Below are positions 5,425 to 7,319 of a DNA stretch of 7,319 nucleotides, in pieces. The position numbers and the translations under genes are program-made. This DNA comes from Burkholderiales bacterium. GTDB lineage: Bacteria; Pseudomonadota; Gammaproteobacteria; Burkholderiales; Burkholderiaceae. The notes beneath the pieces were generated by a model, which worked only from the letters and a program-made list of their open reading frames with translations, had not been told where the DNA came from and did not search any database. The stretch spans positions 1 to 7,319 of the forward strand of contig CANFNO010000131.1 in NCBI GenBank assembly GCA_947447845.1, written 5' to 3'. Each line of letters opens with the position of its first letter. Position 1 is the first letter of the stretch.

Positions 5425-7319
5425 ATGAATCGGTCTGATCAAGATATTCGAAATCGGCTGCTCGTCGCGCGTTTACCTGCGATGCCGCAGATATTGTTGA
5501 AGCTATTGGAGCTTTGCCAAGCTGACGGTTCCGGTATGTCCGAGATTGCAAAGTTGATCGCCAACGATCCGGGAATTACCCACAGAATTCTGAATGTTGC
5601 AAATAGTGCGGCATATAACAAGGGTGGCCAGAGGGCCAGCCTGATGCAGGCACTGTCGACGCTGGGCGCGGACATGATCAAGACTTTGGTCATCAATGAG
5701 TCGGTGCTTAACACTTTCAGCGCATTCCCTAACGCGAAGAACACCGATTTGCGGATGTTCTGGAAGCATTGCCTCACCACCGCCGTGATTGCGCGTGACC
5801 TTGCCAAATCGATGGACTATCCCTTGATGGAGGAAGCTTACCTCGCCGGACTGCTGCATGACGTAGGACGACTGGCGCTTTTGGCCGTGGTACCCCATGA
5901 GTACGATGGCCGCTTTTACCTCGAAGACGACGAGAACCTGTGCGGGCTTGAATTCCGCGCCCTGTCTATAACCCATGCGGAGGTGGGAGCCTGGCTGGTT
6001 GAACGGTGGAAGCTAGACTCGTTCATGGCCGATGCGGTGCTTTACCATCACGAGCCACTTGATCGCATTGAAGGCGCGCACGCGCTGATACGTATCGTGC
6101 ATTTGGCTGATCGGTTGGCCAATGAAGATGCCCTGATCCCGCTCGCTGCAGATGCGGGCTATCTGTGCAAACTTTCGAACGAGATCCTGCAACCCATTCG
6201 CCAAAGTGCAGAGGCACAGGTTGTCCGTGCTGCAGCCTTTCTTGGTTTGGATTTGTCGGATCTTGAAACCTGGACGCCCCCGGATACCGCAAACATTGCA
6301 ATGCCCATCGTGCATGCCGCTCAGCAGCGCCTAAATGATGAGATCCGCCATATGACTATGGCCGCGGAAGTAGGCCACACTTATGCACTTCAAAAAGATG
6401 ACACCCAGTTGCTCAAAGTCATCAGGCAAAGCGCTCATATCCTGTTTGACCTGGAGGACACCATCATCTTGTTGATGAGTGGCAGTGGTCAGTCTCTCAT
6501 TGGTGTTTCGGTCGGCGAGCAGCGTCAGCGACTGGCGGAGTTTTCCATACCCCTGCTAAAGGGCGGTGGGGTCGCAGAAACTGCGCTTCAGGGCCGCGTG
6601 GCATTTCTGCAGCGGCGAGGTGCGCCCTTGGGGGTGGCGGAAGACCAGTTGTGCCGGATTTTCGATGTGGAAAATCTTGTGAGTGTCCCGCTGACCGTGG
6701 GCGGTAAGTGCCTGGGCGTGCTGGTCGCAGGCGTACCCGCATTGCTGTTGGGCGATTTGAAAAGTCGGGAGCGATTTTTACAGGCGTTCGGCGTGCAGGC
6801 AGCTGCAGCCTTGAACGATGCATCGCGTGAACGTGGCGAGATTGATCGACGCATTGCATCGGTGCGCGAGGAGCACATCGCGAGTTCGCGCCGGGTTCTG
6901 CACGAGGTCAACAATCCGTTGGCAATCATAAAAAATTATCTGGGTGTGCTGGATGAAAAGTTGGCGCGTCAAGAGCCCGTTGGGGACGCAATTTCCATCT
7001 TGAATGAAGAGATTGACCGGGTCGGTAACATATTGAACGAGTTTGTTGGTACCGCTTCGAGCGCACAACCGTCTAAAGTAGAGATCAATCGCATCGCCAG
7101 CAATTTGATCCGCCTGTTTCGCGAGAGCAAGTTTTTGCCACCAACGGTCGAAATTGTTACCCGTTTGTCAGATCAAGACTGTGTGATTGAAGGCTCAGCT
7201 GACACACTCAAACAAATTCTTGTGAATCTGATAAAGAACGCAGTAGAGGCTATGACCCAGGGCGGCCGAATTGAGATCATCAACGGCGGGCGCTTTAAAC
7301 GCGGTGAACTATCCTATTA
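5425..7319 (+). CDS. HDOD-GAF-histidine kinase signalling protein (3' end beyond window)
   Basis: Multi-domain cytoplasmic sensor, 631 codons seen, open at the right edge. Residues about 10-280 are an HDOD domain: RLPAMPQIL (16-24), NDPGITHRILNVANSAAY (47-64), WKHCLTTAVIARDLA (113-127) and AGLLHDVGRLAL (141-152). His115, His145-Asp146, His184, His208-His209 and Asp229 form an HD-type metal-site pattern. Residues about 328-465 look like a GAF domain, ending in VSVPLTVGGKCLGVLVAG (419-436). A charged helical linker (about 465-490) leads to a phosphoacceptor H box, RRVLHEVNNPLAIIKNYL (489-506; His493), and then the ATPase N box QILVNLIKNAVEAM (597-610; Asn601, Asn605). The G boxes lie off the edge. 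There are no membrane helices or signal peptide. ATG 5425 is the only reasonable start, since TGA at 5401-5403 is in frame upstream, but no clear ribosome binding site precedes it. A likely role is a histidine kinase tuned by a ligand at HDOD or GAF; the signal and partner regulator are unknown. Confidence 0.9.
   Translation, partial: MNRSDQDIRNRLLVARLPAMPQILLKLLELCQADGSGMSEIAKLIANDPGITHRILNVANSAAYNKGGQRASLMQALSTLGADMIKTLVINESVLNTFSAFPNAKNTDLRMFWKHCLTTAVIARDLAKSMDYPLMEEAYLAGLLHDVGRLALLAVVPHEYDGRFYLEDDENLCGLEFRALSITHAEVGAWLVERWKLDSFMADAVLYHHEPLDRIEGAHALIRIVHLADRLANEDALIPLAADAGYLCKLSNEILQPIRQSAEAQVVRAAAFLGLDLSDLETWTPPDTANIAMPIVHAAQQRLNDEIRHMTMAAEVGHTYALQKDDTQLLKVIRQSAHILFDLEDTIILLMSGSGQSLIGVSVGEQRQRLAEFSIPLLKGGGVAETALQGRVAFLQRRGAPLGVAEDQLCRIFDVENLVSVPLTVGGKCLGVLVAGVPALLLGDLKSRERFLQAFGVQAAAALNDASRERGEIDRRIASVREEHIASSRRVLHEVNNPLAIIKNYLGVLDEKLARQEPVGDAISILNEEIDRVGNILNEFVGTASSAQPSKVEINRIASNLIRLFRESKFLPPTVEIVTRLSDQDCVIEGSADTLKQILVNLIKNAVEAMTQGGRIEIINGGRFKRGELSY

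Noticed and set aside
5439..5976. Minus-strand open frames of 122 and 157 codons opposite the HDOD domain
   Set aside because: They overlap each other and a strongly supported plus-strand domain; no motifs seen.

Overview
The window looks like a chromosomal segment of a betaproteobacterium. The codon usage is moderately GC-rich, and the gene families resemble those of Burkholderiales, perhaps a Comamonadaceae-type organism such as Rhodoferax or Polaromonas. That placement is inferred from protein flavour and not from a marker gene. No tRNA, rRNA, CRISPR array, insertion sequence or phage gene was seen.

Layout: (1) Positions 1-915, minus strand, hold the N-terminal three quarters of an acyl-CoA dehydrogenase of the ACAD10/11-like type. 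Its 3' end lies off the left edge, and it starts at TTG behind a perfect AAGGAG. (2) A 130-base divergent intergenic region follows. (3) Positions 1046-5262, plus strand, carry a tightly packed five-gene unit: a SapC-family protein of unknown function, cytidine deaminase (cdd), purine-nucleoside phosphorylase (punA/xapA type), deoxyribose-phosphate aldolase (deoC) and thymidine phosphorylase (deoA). Junctions are overlaps of 4-14 bases or gaps of 4-10 bases, so these genes are very probably one operon. (4) A 162-base spacer has no convincing terminator. (5) From 5425 to the right edge, plus strand, there is a large single-polypeptide signalling protein: an HDOD/HD domain, a GAF-like domain, a helical linker, and a histidine-kinase dimerisation/phosphoacceptor segment followed by the start of the ATPase domain. 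It is cut by the window edge.

How the genes fit together: Cdd deaminates (deoxy)cytidine to (deoxy)uridine. DeoA phosphorolyses thymidine and deoxyuridine, and the purine phosphorylase handles purine (deoxy)nucleosides; both release (deoxy)ribose-1-phosphate. DeoC cleaves deoxyribose-5-phosphate to acetaldehyde and glyceraldehyde-3-phosphate. The phosphopentomutase (DeoB) step linking the 1- and 5-phosphates, a nucleoside transporter and a dedicated repressor are not in the window. The leading SapC-family gene is the odd member of an otherwise coherent nucleoside-catabolism operon. Apart from that, the most interesting object is the HDOD-GAF-kinase protein, whose HD domain keeps nearly the full set of metal-binding residues of HD-GYP phosphodiesterases but lacks the GYP motif.
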